A DNA stretch of 64,000 nucleotides from Hydractinia symbiolongicarpus (lineage: Eukaryota > Cnidaria > Hydrozoa > Anthoathecata > Hydractiniidae). The notes below the pieces were generated by a model. That model was not told the DNA's origin. It saw nothing but the letters and a program-made list of their open reading frames with translations, and ran no database searches. Position numbers and translations under genes: made by a program. Where the stretch lies: contig NC_079879.1 in the NCBI RefSeq assembly GCF_029227915.1, positions 31,564,501 to 31,628,500 of the forward strand. The letters are read 5' to 3'. Positions 24,239 through 37,893 of the stretch are shown in pieces (the first letter of the stretch is position 1; the number at the start of each line of letters is the position of its first letter).

Positions 24239-26734
24239 TCACCACTAAAGCCCATGAGACTTGTAGTTTTTAAAAATGTTTTCATTTTTGATGAGACGCT
24301 GAATAAAAGAAGTTTAATTGCCGGCAAACGAAAACCCACGACTTCCCGTAACTCCCGGACTCGTCCCGTATAGTCAAAAGTATACAAAGAAAGTTCCCAG
24401 GCAGTAAACTCATTTCCCGAACGATTTTTTAAATTATTTTGTCACCACTAAAACGCATGAGACTTGTACTTTTCAAAAATGTTTTCATTTTTTATGAGAC
24501 GCTGAATAAAAGAAGTTTAATCGCAGGCAAACGAAAACCTGCGATTTCCCGTAAATCCCGGACTCGGTCTGTAAAGTCAAAAGTATACAAAAAAAGTACC
24601 CAGGAAGTAAACTCATTTCCCGAACGATTTTTTAAATCATTATTTCACCACTAAAGCCCATGAGACTTGTAGTTTTTAAAAATGTTTTCATTTTTGATGA
24701 GATGCTTAATGAAAGTGGTTTAATCGCCGGCAAACGAAAACCCGCGATTTCCCGTAAATCCCGGTCTTGGCCCGTATAGCCGAATATATACAAAGAAAGT
24801 ACCCTGTGAGTAAACTCATTTCCAAAACGATTTTTTAAATTATCTTTTTACCACTAAAACGCATGAGACTTGTAGTTTTCAGAAATGTTTTCATTTTTGA
24901 TGAGACGTTTAGTGAAAGTGGTTTAATCGCCTGCAAACGAAAACCCGCGATTTCCCGTAAATCCCGGGCTTGGCCGTATAGTCGAATGTATACAAAGAAA
25001 GTACCCTGTGAGTAAACTCATTTCCAAAACGGTTTTTTAAATTATCTTTTCACCACTAAGACGCATGAGACTTGTAGTTTTTAAAAATGTTTTCATTTTT
25101 GATGAGACGCTGAATAAAAGGAGTTTAATCGCCGGCAATCGAAAACCTGCGATTTCCCGTAAATCCCGGACTCGGCCCGTATAGTCAAAAGTTTACAAAT
25201 AAAGTACCCAGGGAGTAAACTCATTTCCCGAACGATTTTTTAAATTATTATTTCACCACTAAAGCCCATGAGACTTGTAGTTTTTAAAAATGTTTTCATT
25301 TTTGATGAGACGCTGAATAAAAGAAGTTTAATTGCCGGCAAACGAAAACCCACGACTTCCCGTAACTCCCGGACTCGTCCCGTATAGTCAAAAGTATACA
25401 AAGAAAGTTCCCAGGGAGTAAACTCATTTCCCGAACGATTTTTTAAATCATTATTTCACCACTAAAGCCCATGAGACTTGTAGTTTTTAAAAATGTTTTC
25501 ATTTTTGATGAGATGCTTAATGAAAGTGGTTTAATCGCCGGCAAACGAAAACCCGCGATTTCCCGTAAATCCCGGTCTTGGCCCGTATAGTCGAATGTAT
25601 ACAAAGAAAGTACCCTGTGAGTAAACTCATTTCCAAAACGATTTTTTAAATTATCTTTTCACCACTAAAACGCATGAGACTTGTAGTTTTCAGAAATGTT
25701 TTCATTTTTGATGAGACGCTTAATGAATGTGGTTTAATAGCCGGCAAACGAAAACCCGCGATTTCCTGTAATCCCGGGCTTGGCCCGTATAGTTGAATGT
25801 ATACAAAGAAAGTACCCAGGGAGTAAACTCATTTCCCGAACGATTTTTTAAATTATTATTTCACCACTAAAGCCAATGAGACTTGTAGTTTTCAGAAATG
25901 TTTTCATTTTTGATGAGACGCTTAATGAATGTGGTTTAATAGCCGGCAAACGAAATCCCGCGATTTCTTGTAAATCCCGGGCTTGGCCCGTATAGTCGAA
26001 TGTATACAAAGAAAGTACCCTGTGAGTAAACTCATTTCCAAAACGGTTTTTTAAATTATCTTTTCACCACTAAAACGCATGAGACTTGTAGTTTTCAGAA
26101 ATGTTTTCATTTTTAATGAGACGTTTAATGAAAGAGGTTTAATCGCCGGCAAACAAAAACCCGCGTTTTCACGTAAATTCCGGGCTTGGCCCGTATAGTC
26201 GAATGTGTACAAAGAAAGTACCCAGGGTTGTAAACTCATTTCCCGAACAATTTTTTAAATTTTTTTTCACCACTAAAACGCATGAGACTTGTAGTTTTTA
26301 AAAATGTTTTCATTTTTGATGAGACGCTGATTAAAAGAAGTTTAACCGCCGGCAAACGAAAACCCGCCATTTCCCGTAAACCCCGGACTCGGCTCGTATA
26401 GTCAAAAGTATACGAAGAAAGTACCCAGGGAGTAAACTCATTTCCCGAACGATTTTTTATATGACTTTTTCACCACTAAAACGCATGAGACTTGTAGTTT
26501 TCAAAAATGTTTTCATTTTTGATGGGACGCTGAATAAAAGAAGTTTAATCGCCGGCACACGAAATACCGTGATTTCCCGTAAATCCCGGACTGGGCCCGT
26601 ATAGTCAAAAGTATACAAAGAGAGTACCCAGGGAGTAAACTCATTTCCCGAACGATTTTTTAAATTATTTTTTCACCACTAAAACGCATGAGACTTGTAG
26701 TTTTCAAAAATGTTTTCATTTTTGATGAGACGCT
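24239..26734 (+). repeat. 2.5-kb duplicate a (partner 30124-32618)
   Basis: The offset is 5885 bp, falling to 5884 after a one-base loss near 30583 (GATAGATGC for GATGAGATGC), which is 29 monomers. Shared markers are GTACTTTT, ATCGCAGGCAAACG, GGTCTGTAAAG, ATCGCCTGCAAACG and the type VI cassette at 26.16/32.04 kb. The copies part where CGCTGAATAAAAG (26735) meets CGCTTAATGAAAG (32619). Confidence 0.86.
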
Positions 26735-27140
26735 GAATAAAAGGAGTTTAATCGCCTGCAAACGAAAACCTGCGATTTCCCGTCAATCCCGGACTCGGCC
26801 CGTATAGTCAAAAGTATACAAAGAAAGTACCCAGGGAGTAAACTCATTTCCCGAACGATTTTTTAAATTATTATTTCACCACTAAAGCCCATGAGACTTG
26901 TAGTTTTCAGAAATGTTTTCATTTTTGATGAGACGCTTAGTGAAAGTGGTTTAATCGCCGGCAAACGAAAACCCGCGATTTCCCGTAAATCCCGGGCTTG
27001 GCCCGTATAGTCGAATGTATACAAAGAAAATACCCTGTGAGTAAACTCATTTCCAAAACGATTTTTTGAATTATCTTTTCACCACTAAAAGGCATGAGAC
27101 TTGTAGTTTTCAAAAATCTTTTCATTTTTGATGAGACGCT
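25699..27140 (+). repeat. 7-monomer tandem duplication (1420 bp), copy 1
   Basis: This copy repeats at 27119-28560. The overlap, 27119-27140, is the junction window. Few differences are seen: CGCCATTT for CACCATTT near 26367/27787, CGCCTGC for CGCCGGC near 26755/28175, and one extra base near 28288. It contains one type VI, VII, VIII cassette. Confidence 0.88.
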
Positions 27141-28560
27141 TAATGAATGTGGTTTAATAGCCGGCAAACGAAAACCCGCGATTTCCTGTAATCCCGGGCT
27201 TTGCCCGTATAGTTGAATGTATACAAAGAAAGTACCCAGGGAGTAAACTCATTTCCCGAACGATTTTTTAAATTATTATTTCACCACTAAAGCCAATGAG
27301 ACTTGTAGTTTTCAGAAATGTTTTCATTTTTGATGAGACGCTTAATGAATGTGGTTTAATAGCCGGCAAACGAAATCCCGCGATTTCTTGTAAATCCCGG
27401 GCTTGGCCCGTATAGTCGAATGTATACAAAGAAAGTACCCTGTGAGTAAACTCATTTCCAAAACGGTTTTTTAAATTATCTTTTCACCACTAAAACGCAT
27501 GAGACTTGTAGTTTTCAGAAATGTTTTCATTTTTAATGAGACGTTTAATGAAAGAGGTTTAATCGCCGGCAAACAAAAACCCGCGTTTTCACGTAAATTC
27601 CGGGCTTGGCCCGTATAGTCGAATGTGTACAAAGAAAGTACCCAGGGTTGTAAACTCATTTCCCGAACAATTTTTTAAATTTTTTTTCACCACTAAAACG
27701 CATGAGACTTGTAGTTTTTAAAAATGTTTTCATTTTTGATGAGACGCTGATTAAAAGAAGTTTAACCGCCGGCAAACGAAAACCCACCATTTCCCGTAAA
27801 CCCCGGACTCGGCTCGTATAGTCAAAAGTATACGAAGAAAGTACCCAGGGAGTAAACTCATTTCCCGAACGATTTTTTATATGACTTTTTCACCACTAAA
27901 ACGCATGAGACTTGTAGTTTTCAAAAATGTTTTCATTTTTGATGGGACGCTGAATAAAAGAAGTTTAATCGCCGGCACACGAAATACCGTGATTTCCCGT
28001 AAATCCCGGACTGGGCCCGTATAGTCAAAAGTATACAAAGAGAGTACCCAGGGAGTAAACTCATTTCCCGAACGATTTTTTAAATTATTTTTTCACCACT
28101 AAAACGCATGAGACTTGTAGTTTTCAAAAATGTTTTCATTTTTGATGAGACGCTGAATAAAAGGAGTTTAATCGCCGGCAAACGAAAACCTGCGATTTCC
28201 CGTCAATCCCGGACTCGGCCCGTATAGTCAAAAGTATACAAAGAAAGTACCCAGGGAGTAAACTCATTTCCCGAACGATTTTTTAAATTAATTACTTCAC
28301 CACTAAAGCCCATGAGACTTGTAGTTTTCAGAAATGTTTTCATTTTTGATGAGACGCTTAGTGAAAGTGGTTTAATCGCCGGCAAACGAAAACCCGCGAT
28401 TTCCCGTAAATCCCGGGCTTGGCCCGTATAGTCGAATGTATACAAAGAAAATACCCTGTGAGTAAACTCATTTCCAAAACGATTTTTTGAATTATCTTTT
28501 CACCACTAAAAGGCATGAGACTTGTAGTTTTCAAAAATCTTTTCATTTTTGATGAGACGC
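27119..28560 (+). repeat. 7-monomer tandem duplication, copy 2
   Basis: This second copy carries its own type VI cassette near 27.58 kb. Its right end overlaps the first copy of the 1015-bp duplication, so the two events are nested or successive. Confidence 0.88.
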
Positions 28561-29140
28561 TGAATCAAAGGAGTTTAATCGCCGGCAAACTAAAACTTGC
28601 GATTTCCCGTAAATCCCGGACTCGGCCCGTATAGTTAAAAGTATACAAAGAAAGTACAAAGGGAGTAAACTCAATTCCCGAACGATTTTTTAAATTATTA
28701 TTTCACCACTAAAGCCCATGAGACTTGTAGTTTTCAGAAATGTTTTCATTTTTGATGAGACGCTTAATGAATGTGGTTTAATAGCCGGCAAAGGAAAACC
28801 CGCGATTTCCTGTAAATCCCGGGCTTGGCCCGTATAGTCGAATGTATACAAAGAAAGTACCCTGTGGGTAAACTCATTTCCAAAACGATTTTTTAATTTA
28901 TTGTTTCACCACTAAAACGCATGAGACTTGTTGTTTTCAAAAATGTTTTCATTTTTGTTGAGACGCTGAATAAAAGGAGTTTAATCGCCGGCAATCGAAA
29001 ACCTGCGATTTCCCGTAAATCCCTGACTCGGCCCGTATAGCCAAAAGTATACAAAGAAAGTACCCAGGGAGTAAACTCATTTTCCGATCGATTTTTTAAA
29101 TTATTTTGTCACCACTAAAGCCCATGAGACTTGTAGTTTT
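28107..29140 (+). repeat. 5-monomer tandem duplication (1015 bp), copy 1
   Basis: This copy repeats at 29123-30155. Shared rare markers are GAAAATACCC, TTTTTTGAATTATC, AAAAGGCATGAG, GAATCAAAGGAG, TTTGTTGAGACG and CCGATCGATTTTTT. The overlap 29123-29140 (CATGAGACTTGTAGTTTT) contains the junction. Confidence 0.88.
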
Positions 29141-30155
29141 CAAAAATGTTTTCATTTTTGATGAGACGCTGAATAAAAGGAGTTTAATCGCCGGCAAACG
29201 AAAACCTGCGATTTCCCGTCAATCCCGGACTCGGCCCGTATAGTCAAAAGTATACAAAGAAAGTACCCAGGGAGTAAACTCATTTCCCGAACGATTTTTT
29301 AAATTATTATTTCACCACTAAAGCCCATGAGACTTGTAGTTTTCAGAAATGTTTTCATTTTTGATGAGACGCTTAGTGAAAGTGGTTTAATCGCCGGCAA
29401 ACGAAAACCCGCGATTTCCCGTAAATCCCGGGCTTGGCCCGTATAGTCGAATGTATACAAAGAAAATACCCTGTGAGTAAACTCATTTCCAAAACGATTT
29501 TTTGAATTATCTTTTCACCACTAAAAGGCATGAGACTTGTAGTTTTCAAAAATCTTTTCATTTTTGATGAGACGCTGAATCAAAGGAGTTTAATCGCCGG
29601 CAAACTAAAACTTGCGATTTCCCGTAAATCCCGGACTCGGCCCGTATAGTCAAAAGTATACAAAGAAAGTACAAAGGGAGTAAACTCAATTCCCGAACGA
29701 TTTTTTAAATTATTATTTCACCACTAAAGCCCATGAGACTTGTAGTTTTCAGAAATGTTTTCATTTTTGATGAGACGCTTAATGAATGTGGTTTAATAGC
29801 CGGCAAAGGAAAACCCGCGATTTCCTGTAAATCCCGGGCTTGGCCCGTATAGTCGAATGTATACAAAGAAAGTACCCTGTGGGTAAACTCATTTCCAAAA
29901 CGATTTTTTAATTTATTGTTTCACCACTAAAACGCATGAGACTTGTTGTTTTCAAAAATGTTTTCATTTTTGTTGAGACGCTGAATAAAAGGAGTTTAAT
30001 CGCCGGCAATCGAAAACCTGCGATTTCCCGTAAATCCCTGACTCGGCCCGTATAGCCAAAAGTATACAAAGAAAGTACCCAGGGAGTAAACTCATTTTCC
30101 GATCGATTTTTTAAATTATTTTGTCACCACTAAAGCCCATGAGACTTGTAGTTTT
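29123..30155 (+). repeat. 5-monomer tandem duplication, copy 2
   Basis: This is the second copy of the 1015-bp unit. It runs directly into the 30124-32618 copy of the 2.5-kb duplicate. CGTCAATCCC at 28201 and 29217 marks corresponding points. Confidence 0.88.
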
Positions 30156-32618
30156 TAAAAATGTTTTCATTTTTGATGAGACGCTGAATAAAAGAAGTTT
30201 AATTGCCGGCAAACGAAAACCCACGACTTCCCGTAACTCCCGGACTCGTCCCGTATAGTCAAAAGTATACAAAGAAAGTTCCCAGGCAGTAAACTCATTT
30301 CCCGAACGATTTTTTAAATTATTTTGTCACCACTAAAACGCATGAGACTTGTACTTTTTAAAAATGTTTTCATTTTTTATGAGACGCTGAATAAAAGAAG
30401 TTTAATCGCAGGCAAACGAAAACCTGCGATTTCCCGTAAATCCCGGACTCGGTCTGTAAAGTCAAAAGTATACAAAAAAAGTACCCAGGAAGTAAACTCA
30501 TTTCCCGAACGATTTTTTAAATCATTATTTCACCACTAAAGCCCATGAGACTTGTAGTTTTTAAAAATGTTTTCATTTTTGATAGATGCTTAATGAAAGT
30601 GGTTTAATCGCCGGCAAACGAAAACCCGCGATTTCCCGTAAATCCCGGTCTTGGCCCGTATAGCCGAATATATACAAAGAAAGTACCCTGTGAGTAAACT
30701 CATTTCCAAAACGATTTTTTAAATTATCTTTTTACCACTAAAACGCATGAGACTTGTAGTTTTCAGAAATGTTTTCATTTTTGATGAGACGTTTAGTGAA
30801 AGTGGTTTAATCGCCTGCAAACGAAAACCCGCGATTTCCCGTAAATCCCGGGCTTGGCCGTATAGTCGAATGTATACAAAGAAAGTACCCTGTGAGTAAA
30901 CTCATTTCCAAAACGGTTTTTTAAATTATCTTTTCACCACTAAGACGCATGAGACTTGTAGTTTTTAAAAATGTTTTCATTTTTGATGAGACGCTGAATA
31001 AAAGGAGTTTAATCGCCGGCAATCGAAAACCTGCGATTTCCCGTAAATCCCGGACTCGGCCCGTATAGTCAAAAGTATACAAATAAAGTACCCAGGGAGT
31101 AAACTCATTTCCCGAACGATTTTTAAAATTATTATTTCACCACTAAAGCCCATGAGACTTGTAGTTTTTAAAAATGTTTTCATTTTTGATGAGACGCTGA
31201 ATAAAAGAAGTTTAATTGCCGGCAAACGAAAACCCACGACTTCCCGTAACTCCCGGACTCGTCCCGTATAGTCAAAAGTATACAAAGAAAGTTCCCAGGG
31301 AGTAAACTCATTTCCCGAACGATTTTTTAAATCATTATTTCACCACTAAAGCCCATGAGACTTGTAGTTTTTAAAAATGTTTTCATTTTTGATGAGATGC
31401 TTAATGAAAGTGGTTTAATCGCCGGCAAACGAAAACCCGCGATTTCCCGTAAATCCCGGTCTTGGCCCGTATAGTCGAATGTATACAAAGAAAGTACCCT
31501 GTGAGTAAACTCATTTCCAAAACGATTTTTTAAATTACCTTTTCACCACTAAAATGCATGAGACTTGTAGTTTTCAGAAATGTTTTCATTTTTGATGAGA
31601 CGCTTAATGAATGTGGTTTAATAGCCGGCAAACGAAAACCCGCGATTTCCTGTAATCCCGGGCTTGGCCCGTATAGTTGAATGTATACAAAGAAAGTACC
31701 CAGGGAGTAAACTCATTTCCCGAACGATTTTTTAAATTATTATTTCACCGCTAAAGCCCATGAGACTTGTAGTTTTCAGAAATGTTTTCATTTTTGATGA
31801 GACGCTTAATGAATGTGGTTTAATAGCCGGCAAACGAAATCCCGCGATTTCTTGTAAATCCCGGGCTTCGCCCGTATAGTCGAATGTATACAAAGAAAGT
31901 ACCCTGTGAGTAAACTCATTTCCAAAACGGTTTTTTAAATTATCTTTTCACCACTAAAACGCATGAGACTTGTAGTTTTCAGAAATGTTTTCATTTTTAA
32001 TGAGACGTTTAATGAAAGAGGTTTAATCGCCGGCAAACAAAAACCCGCGTTTTCACGTAAATTCCGGGCTTGGCCCGTATAGTCGAATGTGTACAAAGAA
32101 AGTACCCAGGGTTGTAAACTCATTTCCCGAACAATTTTTTAAATTTTTTTTCACCACTAAAACGCATGAGACTTGTAGTTTTTAAAAATGTTTTCATTTT
32201 TGATGAGACGCTGATTAAAAGAAGTTTAACCGCCGGCAAACGAAAACCCGCCATTTCCCGTAAACCCCGGACTCGGCTCGTATAGTCAAAAGTATACGAA
32301 GAAAGTACCCAGGGAGTAAACTCATTTCCCGAACGATTTTTTATATGACTTTTTCACCACTAAAACGCATGAGACTTGTAGTTTTCAAAAATGTTTTCAT
32401 TTTTGATGGGACGCTGAATAAAAGAAGTTTAATCGCCGGCACACGAAATACCGTTATTTCCCGTAAATCCCGGACTGGGCCCGTATAGTCAAAAGTATAC
32501 AAAGAGAGTACCCAGGGAGTAAACTCATTTCCCGAACGATTTTTTAAATTATTTTTTCACCACTAAAACGCATGAGACTTGTAGTTTTCAAAAATGTTTT
32601 CATTTTTGATGAGACGCT
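30124..32618 (+). repeat. 2.5-kb duplicate b (partner 24239-26734)
   Basis: This is the second copy. The sequence between the two copies is largely made of the 1420-bp and 1015-bp tandem duplications, so local expansion may have pushed the copies apart. Confidence 0.86.
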
Positions 32619-33228
32619 TAATGAAAGAGGTTTAATCGCCGGCAAACGAAATCCCGCGATTTCACGTAAATCCCGGGCTTGGCCCGTATAGTCAAATGTA
32701 AACAAAGAAAGTACCCAGGGTGTAAACTCATTTCCCGAACGATTTTTTAAAATTTTTTTTCACCACTAAAATGCATGAGACTTGTAGTTTTCAAAAATGT
32801 TTTCATTTTTGATAAGACGCTTAATGAAAGAAGTTTAATCGCCGGCAAACGAAAACCCGCGATTTCTCGTAAATCCGGGCTTGGCCCGTGTAGTCGAATG
32901 TATACAAAGAAAGTACCCTGTGAGTAAACTCATTTCCAGAACGATTTTTTAAATTATTTTTTCACCACTAAAACGCGTAAGACTTGTAGTTTTCAAAAGT
33001 GTTTTCATTTTTGATGAGACGCTGAATAAAAGAAGTTTAATCGCCGGCAAACGAAAACCCGCGATTTCCCGTAAATCCCAGGCTTGGCCTGTACAGTTGA
33101 ATGTATATAAAGAAGGTACCCAGGGAGTAAACTGATTTCCCGAACGATTTTTCAAATTATCTTTTCACCACTAAAGCGCAGGAGACTTGTAGTTTTTAAA
33201 AATGTTTTCATTTTTAATGAGACGCTTA
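32232..33228 (+). repeat. 13-monomer-offset duplicate a (partner 34868-35865)
   Basis: About 1.0 kb repeats at an offset of 2636 to 2637 bp. It covers types VII and VIII, type IV, the TTTCTCGTAAAT monomer and type V. The right edge is ACGCTTAATG against ACGCTTAGTG. The type V copy here has GTACAG preceded by GCCT. Confidence 0.82.
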
Positions 33229-34867
33229 ATGAAAGAGGTTTAATCGCCGGCAAACGAAATCCCGCGATTTCACGTAAATCCCGGACTCGGCCCGTATAGT
33301 CAAAAGTATAAAAAGAAAGTACCCAGGAAGTAAACTCAATTCCCGTACGATTTTTTAAATTATATTTTCACCACTAAAAAGCATGAGACTTGTAGTTTTC
33401 AGAAATGTTTTCATTTTTGATGAGACGCTGAATCAAAGGAGTTTAATCGCCGGCAAACGAAAACCCGCGATTTCCCGTAAATCCCGGACTCGGCCCGTAA
33501 AGTCAAAAGTATACAAAGAAAGTACCCAGGGAGTAAACTCATTTCCCGGACGATTTTTTTAATTATTATTTCACCACTAAAGCCCATGAGACTTGTAGTT
33601 TTCAGAAATGTTTTCATTTTTGATGAGACGCTTAATGAATGTGGTTTAATAGCCGGCAAACGAAAACCCGCGATTTCCTGTAAATCCCGGGCTTGGCCCG
33701 TATAGTCGACTGTATACAAAGAAAGTACCCTGTGGGTAAACTCATTTCCAAAACGATTTTTTAAAATATCGTTTCACCACTAAAACGCATGAGACTTGTA
33801 GTTTTCAAAAATGTTTTCATTTTTGATGAGACGCTGAATAAAAGGAGTTTAATCGCCGGCAAACGAAAACCTGCGATTTCTCGTAAATCCCGGATTCGGC
33901 CCGTATAGTCAAAAGTATACAAAGAAAGTACCCAGGGAGTAAACTCATTTCCCGAACGATTTTTTAAATTATTTTTTCACCACTAAATCCCATGAGACTT
34001 GTAGTTTTCAGAAATGTTTTCATTTTTGATGAGACGCTTAATGAATGTGGTTTAATAGCCGGCAAACGAAAACCCGCGATTTCCCGTAAATCCCGGGCTT
34101 GGCCCGTGTAGTCGAATGTATACAAAGAAAGTACCCTGTGAGTAAACTCATTTTCAAAACGATTTTTTAAATTTTCTTTTCACCACTAAAGCCCATGAGA
34201 CTTGTAGTTTTCAGAAATGTCTTCATTTTTGATGAGACGCTTAGTGAAAGTGGTTTAATCGCCGGCAAACGAAAACCCGCGATTTCCTGTAATCCCGGGC
34301 TTGGCCCGTATAGTCGAATGTATACAAAGAAAGTACCCTGTGAGTAAACTCATTTCCAAAACGATTTTTTAAATTATCTTTTCACCACTAAAACGCATGA
34401 GACTTGTAGTTTTCAGAAATGTTTTCATTTTTGATGAGACGCTTAATGAATGTGGTTTAATAGCCGGCAAACGAAAACCCGCGATTTCCTGTAATCCCGG
34501 GCTTGGCCCGTATAGTTGAATGTATACAAAGAAAGTACCCAGGGAGTAAACTCATTTCCCGAACGATTTTTTAAATTATTATTTCACCACTAAAGCCCAT
34601 GAGACTTGTAGTTTTCAGAAATGTTTTCATTTTTGATGAGACGCTTAATGAATGTGGTTTAATAGCCGGCAAACGAAATCCCGCGATTTCTTGTAAATCC
34701 CGGGCTTGGCCCGTATAGTCGAATGAATACAAAGAAAGTACCCTGTGAGTAAACTCATTTCCAAAACGGTTTTTTAAATTATCTTTTCACCACTAAAACG
34801 CATGAGACTTGTAGTTTTCAGAAATGTTTTCATTTTTGATGAGACGCTTAATGAATGTGGTTTAATA

Positions 34868-35865
34868 GCCGGCAAACGAAAACCCGCCATTTCCCGTAAA
34901 CCCCGGACTCGGCTCGTATAGTCAAAAGTATACGAAGAAAGTACCCAGGGAGTAAACTCATTTCCCGAACGATTTTTTATATGATTTTTTCACCACTAAA
35001 ACGCATGAGACTTGTAGTTTTCAAAAATGTTTTCATTTTTGATGGGACGCTGAATAAAAGAAGTTTAATCGCCGGCACACGAAATACCGTGATTTCCCGT
35101 AAATCCCGGACTGGGCCCGTATAGTCAAAAGTATACAAAGAGAGTACCCAGGGAGTAAACTCATTTCTTGAACGATTTTTTAAATTATTTTTTCACCACT
35201 AAAACGCATGAGACTTGTAGTTTTCAAAAATGTTTTCATTTTTGATGAGACGCTTAATGAAAGAGGTTTAATCGCCGGCAAAGGAAATCCCGCGATTTCA
35301 CGTAAATCCCGGGCTTGGCCCGTATAGTCAAATGTAAACAAAGAAAGTACCCAGGGTGTAAACTCATTTCCCGAACGATTTTTTAAATTTTTTTTTCACC
35401 ACTAAAATGCATGAGACTTGTAGTTTTCAAAAATGTTTTCATTTTTGATGGGACGCTTAATGAAAGAAGTTTAATCGCCGGCAAACGAAAACCCTCGATT
35501 TCTCGTAAATCCCGGGCTTGGCCCATGTAGTCGAATGTATACAAAGAAAGTACCCTGTGAGTAAACTCATTTCCAGAACGATTTTTTAAATTATTTTTTC
35601 ACCACTAAAACGCGTAAGACTTGTAGTTTTCAAAAGTGTTTTCATTTTTGATGAGACGCTGAATAAAAGAAGTTTAATCGCCGGCAAACGAAAACCCGCG
35701 ATTTCCCGTAAATCCCAGGCTTGGCCCGTACAGTTGAATGTATATAAAGAAGGTACCCAGGGAGTAAACTGATTTCCCGAACGATTTTTCAAAGTATCTT
35801 TTCACCACTAAAGCGCAGGAGACTTGTAGTTTTTAAAAATGTTTTCATTTTTAATGAGACGCTTA
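34868..35865 (+). repeat. 13-monomer-offset duplicate b (partner 32232-33228)
   Basis: This is the second copy. A part of it (about 34.84-35.39 kb, with TTTCTTGAACG at 35164) also matches about 43.77-44.32 kb (TTTCTTGAACG at 44091), 8927 bp or 44 monomers away. Confidence 0.8.
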
Positions 35866-36878
35866 GTGAAAGTGGTTTAATCGCCGGCAAACGAAATACC
35901 ACGATTTCCCTAAATCCCGGGCTTGTCCCGTATAGTCGAATGTTTACAAAGAAAGTACCCTGTGAGTAAACTCATTTCCAGAACGATTTTTTAAATTATC
36001 TTTTCACCACTAAAACGCATGAGACTTGTAGTTTTTAAAAATGTTTTCATTTTTGATGAGACGCTTAGTGAAAGTGGTTTAATCGCCGGCAAACGAAAAC
36101 CCGCGATTTCCCGTAAATCCCGGGCTTAGCCCGTATAGTCGAATGTATACAAAGAAAGTTCCCAAGGAATAAACTCATTTCCCGTACGATTTTTTAAATT
36201 ATTTTTTCACCACTAAAACGCATGAAACTTGTAGTTTTCAGAAATGTTTTCATTTTTGTTGAGACGCTTAATGAATGTGGTTTAATAGGCGGCAAACGAA
36301 ATCCTGCGATTTCTTGTAAATCCCGGGCTTGGCCCGTATAGTCGAATGTATACAAAGAAAGTACCCTGTGAGTAAACTCATTTCCAAAACGGTTTTTTAA
36401 ATTATCTTTTCACCACTAAAACGCATAAGACTTGTAGTTTTCAGAAATGTTTTCATTTTTAATGAGACGTTTAATGAAAGAGGTTTAATCGCCGGCAAAC
36501 AAAAACCCGCGTTTTCACGTAAATTCCGGGCTTGGCCCGTATAGTCGAATGTGTACAAAGAAAGTACCCAGGGTTGTAAACTCATTTCCCGAACAATTTT
36601 TTAAATTTTTTTTTCACCACTAAAACGCATGAGACTTGTAGTTTTTAAAAATGTTTTCATTTTTGATGAGACGCTGATTAAAAGAAGTTTAACCGCCGGC
36701 AAACGAAAACCTGCCATTTCCCGTAAATCCCGGACTCGGCTCGTATAGTCAAAAGTATACGAAAAAAGTACCCAGGGAGTAAACTCATTTCCCGAACAAT
36801 TTTTTATATGATTTTTTCACCACTAAAACGCATGAGACTTGTAGTTTTCAAAAATGTTTTCATTTTTGATGGGACGCT
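35170..36878 (+). repeat. 19-monomer-offset duplicate a (partner 39026-40734)
   Basis: This 1.7-kb segment repeats at an offset of 3856 bp. It runs from type IV through type V, III and TTA-loop B monomers to the VI, VII pair. Scattered differences include CCCGTACG for CCCGAACG near 36182 and ATCCTGCG for ATCCCGCG near 36301. Confidence 0.83.
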
Positions 36879-37893
36879 TAATGAATGTGGTTTAATAGCC
36901 GGCAAACGAAAACCCGCGATTTCCTGTAATCCCGGGCTTGGCTCGTATAGTCAAAAGTATACAAAGAAAGTACCCTGTGAGTAAACTCATTTCCAAAACG
37001 ATTTTTTAAATTATCTTTTCACCACTAAAACGCATGAGACTTGTAGTTTTTAAAAATGTTTTCATTTTTGATGAGACGCTTAGTGAAAGTGGTTTAATCG
37101 CCGGCAAACGAAAACCCGCGATTTCCCGTAAATCCCGGGCTTAGCCCGTATAGTCGAATGTATACAAAGAAAGTTCCCAAGGAATAAACTCATTTCCCGA
37201 ACGATTTTTTAAATTATTTTTTCACCACTAAAACGCATGAGACTTGTAGTTTTCAGAAATGTTTTCATTTTTGTTGAGACGCTTAATGAATGTGGTTTAA
37301 TAGGCGGCAAACGAAATCCCGCGATTTCTTGTAAATCCCGGGCTTGGCCCGTATAGTCGAATGTATACAAAGAAAGTACCCTGTGAGTAAACTCATTTCC
37401 AAAACGGTTTTTTAAATTATCTTTTCACCACTAAAACGCATGAGACTTGTAGTTTTCAGAAATGTTTTCATTTTTAATGAGACGTTTAATGAAAGAGGTT
37501 TAATCGCCGGCAAACAAAAACCCGCGTTTTCACGTAAATTCCGGGCTTGGCCCGTATAGTCGAATGTGTACAAAGAAAGTACCCAGGGTTGTAAACTCAT
37601 TTCCCGAACAATTTTTTAATTTTTTTTTTCACCACTAAAACGCATGAGACTTGTAGTTTTTAAAAATGTTTTCATTTTTGATGAGACGCTGATTAAAAGA
37701 AGTTTAACCGCCGGCAAACGAAAACCTGCCATTTCCCGTAAATCCCGGACTCGGCTCGTATAGTCAAAAGTATACGAAGAAAGTACCCAGGGAGTAAACT
37801 CATTTCCCGAACAATTTTTTATATGATTTTTTCACCACTAAAACGCATGAGACTTGTAGTTTTCAAAAATGTTTTCATTTTTGATGGGACGCT
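35982..37893 (+). repeat. 5-monomer HOR, two ~0.9-kb copies
   Basis: 35982-36878 corresponds to 36997-37893 at an offset of 1015 bp, with 118 diverged bases between. Each copy holds the TTA-loop monomer, a TTTGTTGAGACG monomer and the VI, VII pair. In the first copy the type VIII monomer that normally follows is replaced after GATGGGACGCT. Confidence 0.84.
37506..37709 (+). repeat. Reference type VI monomer (204 bp)
   Basis: Type VI has CAAACAAAAACCCGCG, TTTTCACGTAAATTCCGGG, GTGTACAAAG and CCCAGGGTTGTAAAC. Eight copies were seen, near 26.16, 27.58, 32.04, 36.5, 37.5, 40.36, 45.23 and 49.08 kb. Each is followed by the same next monomer (type VII, with GGCTCGTATAG and TATACGAAG), and most then by type VIII (CACACGAAATACCG, GGACTGGGCCC, AAAGAGAGTACC). 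Confidence 0.88.

Larger units (their letters stand above)
22042..32618. repeat. Zone 3: mixed HORs, no type III, first type VI cassettes
   Basis: The zone opens with a near-identical monomer pair around 22.45-22.83 kb (GTATAGTTGAATG at 22545 and 22747, 202 bp apart). A second pair lies at about 23.1-23.5 kb (CGTCAATCCC at 23131 and 23334). CGTCAATCCC returns at 26781, 28201 and 29217, which is 17, 7 and 5 monomers on. Type III is not seen here. No genes were seen. Confidence 0.75.
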
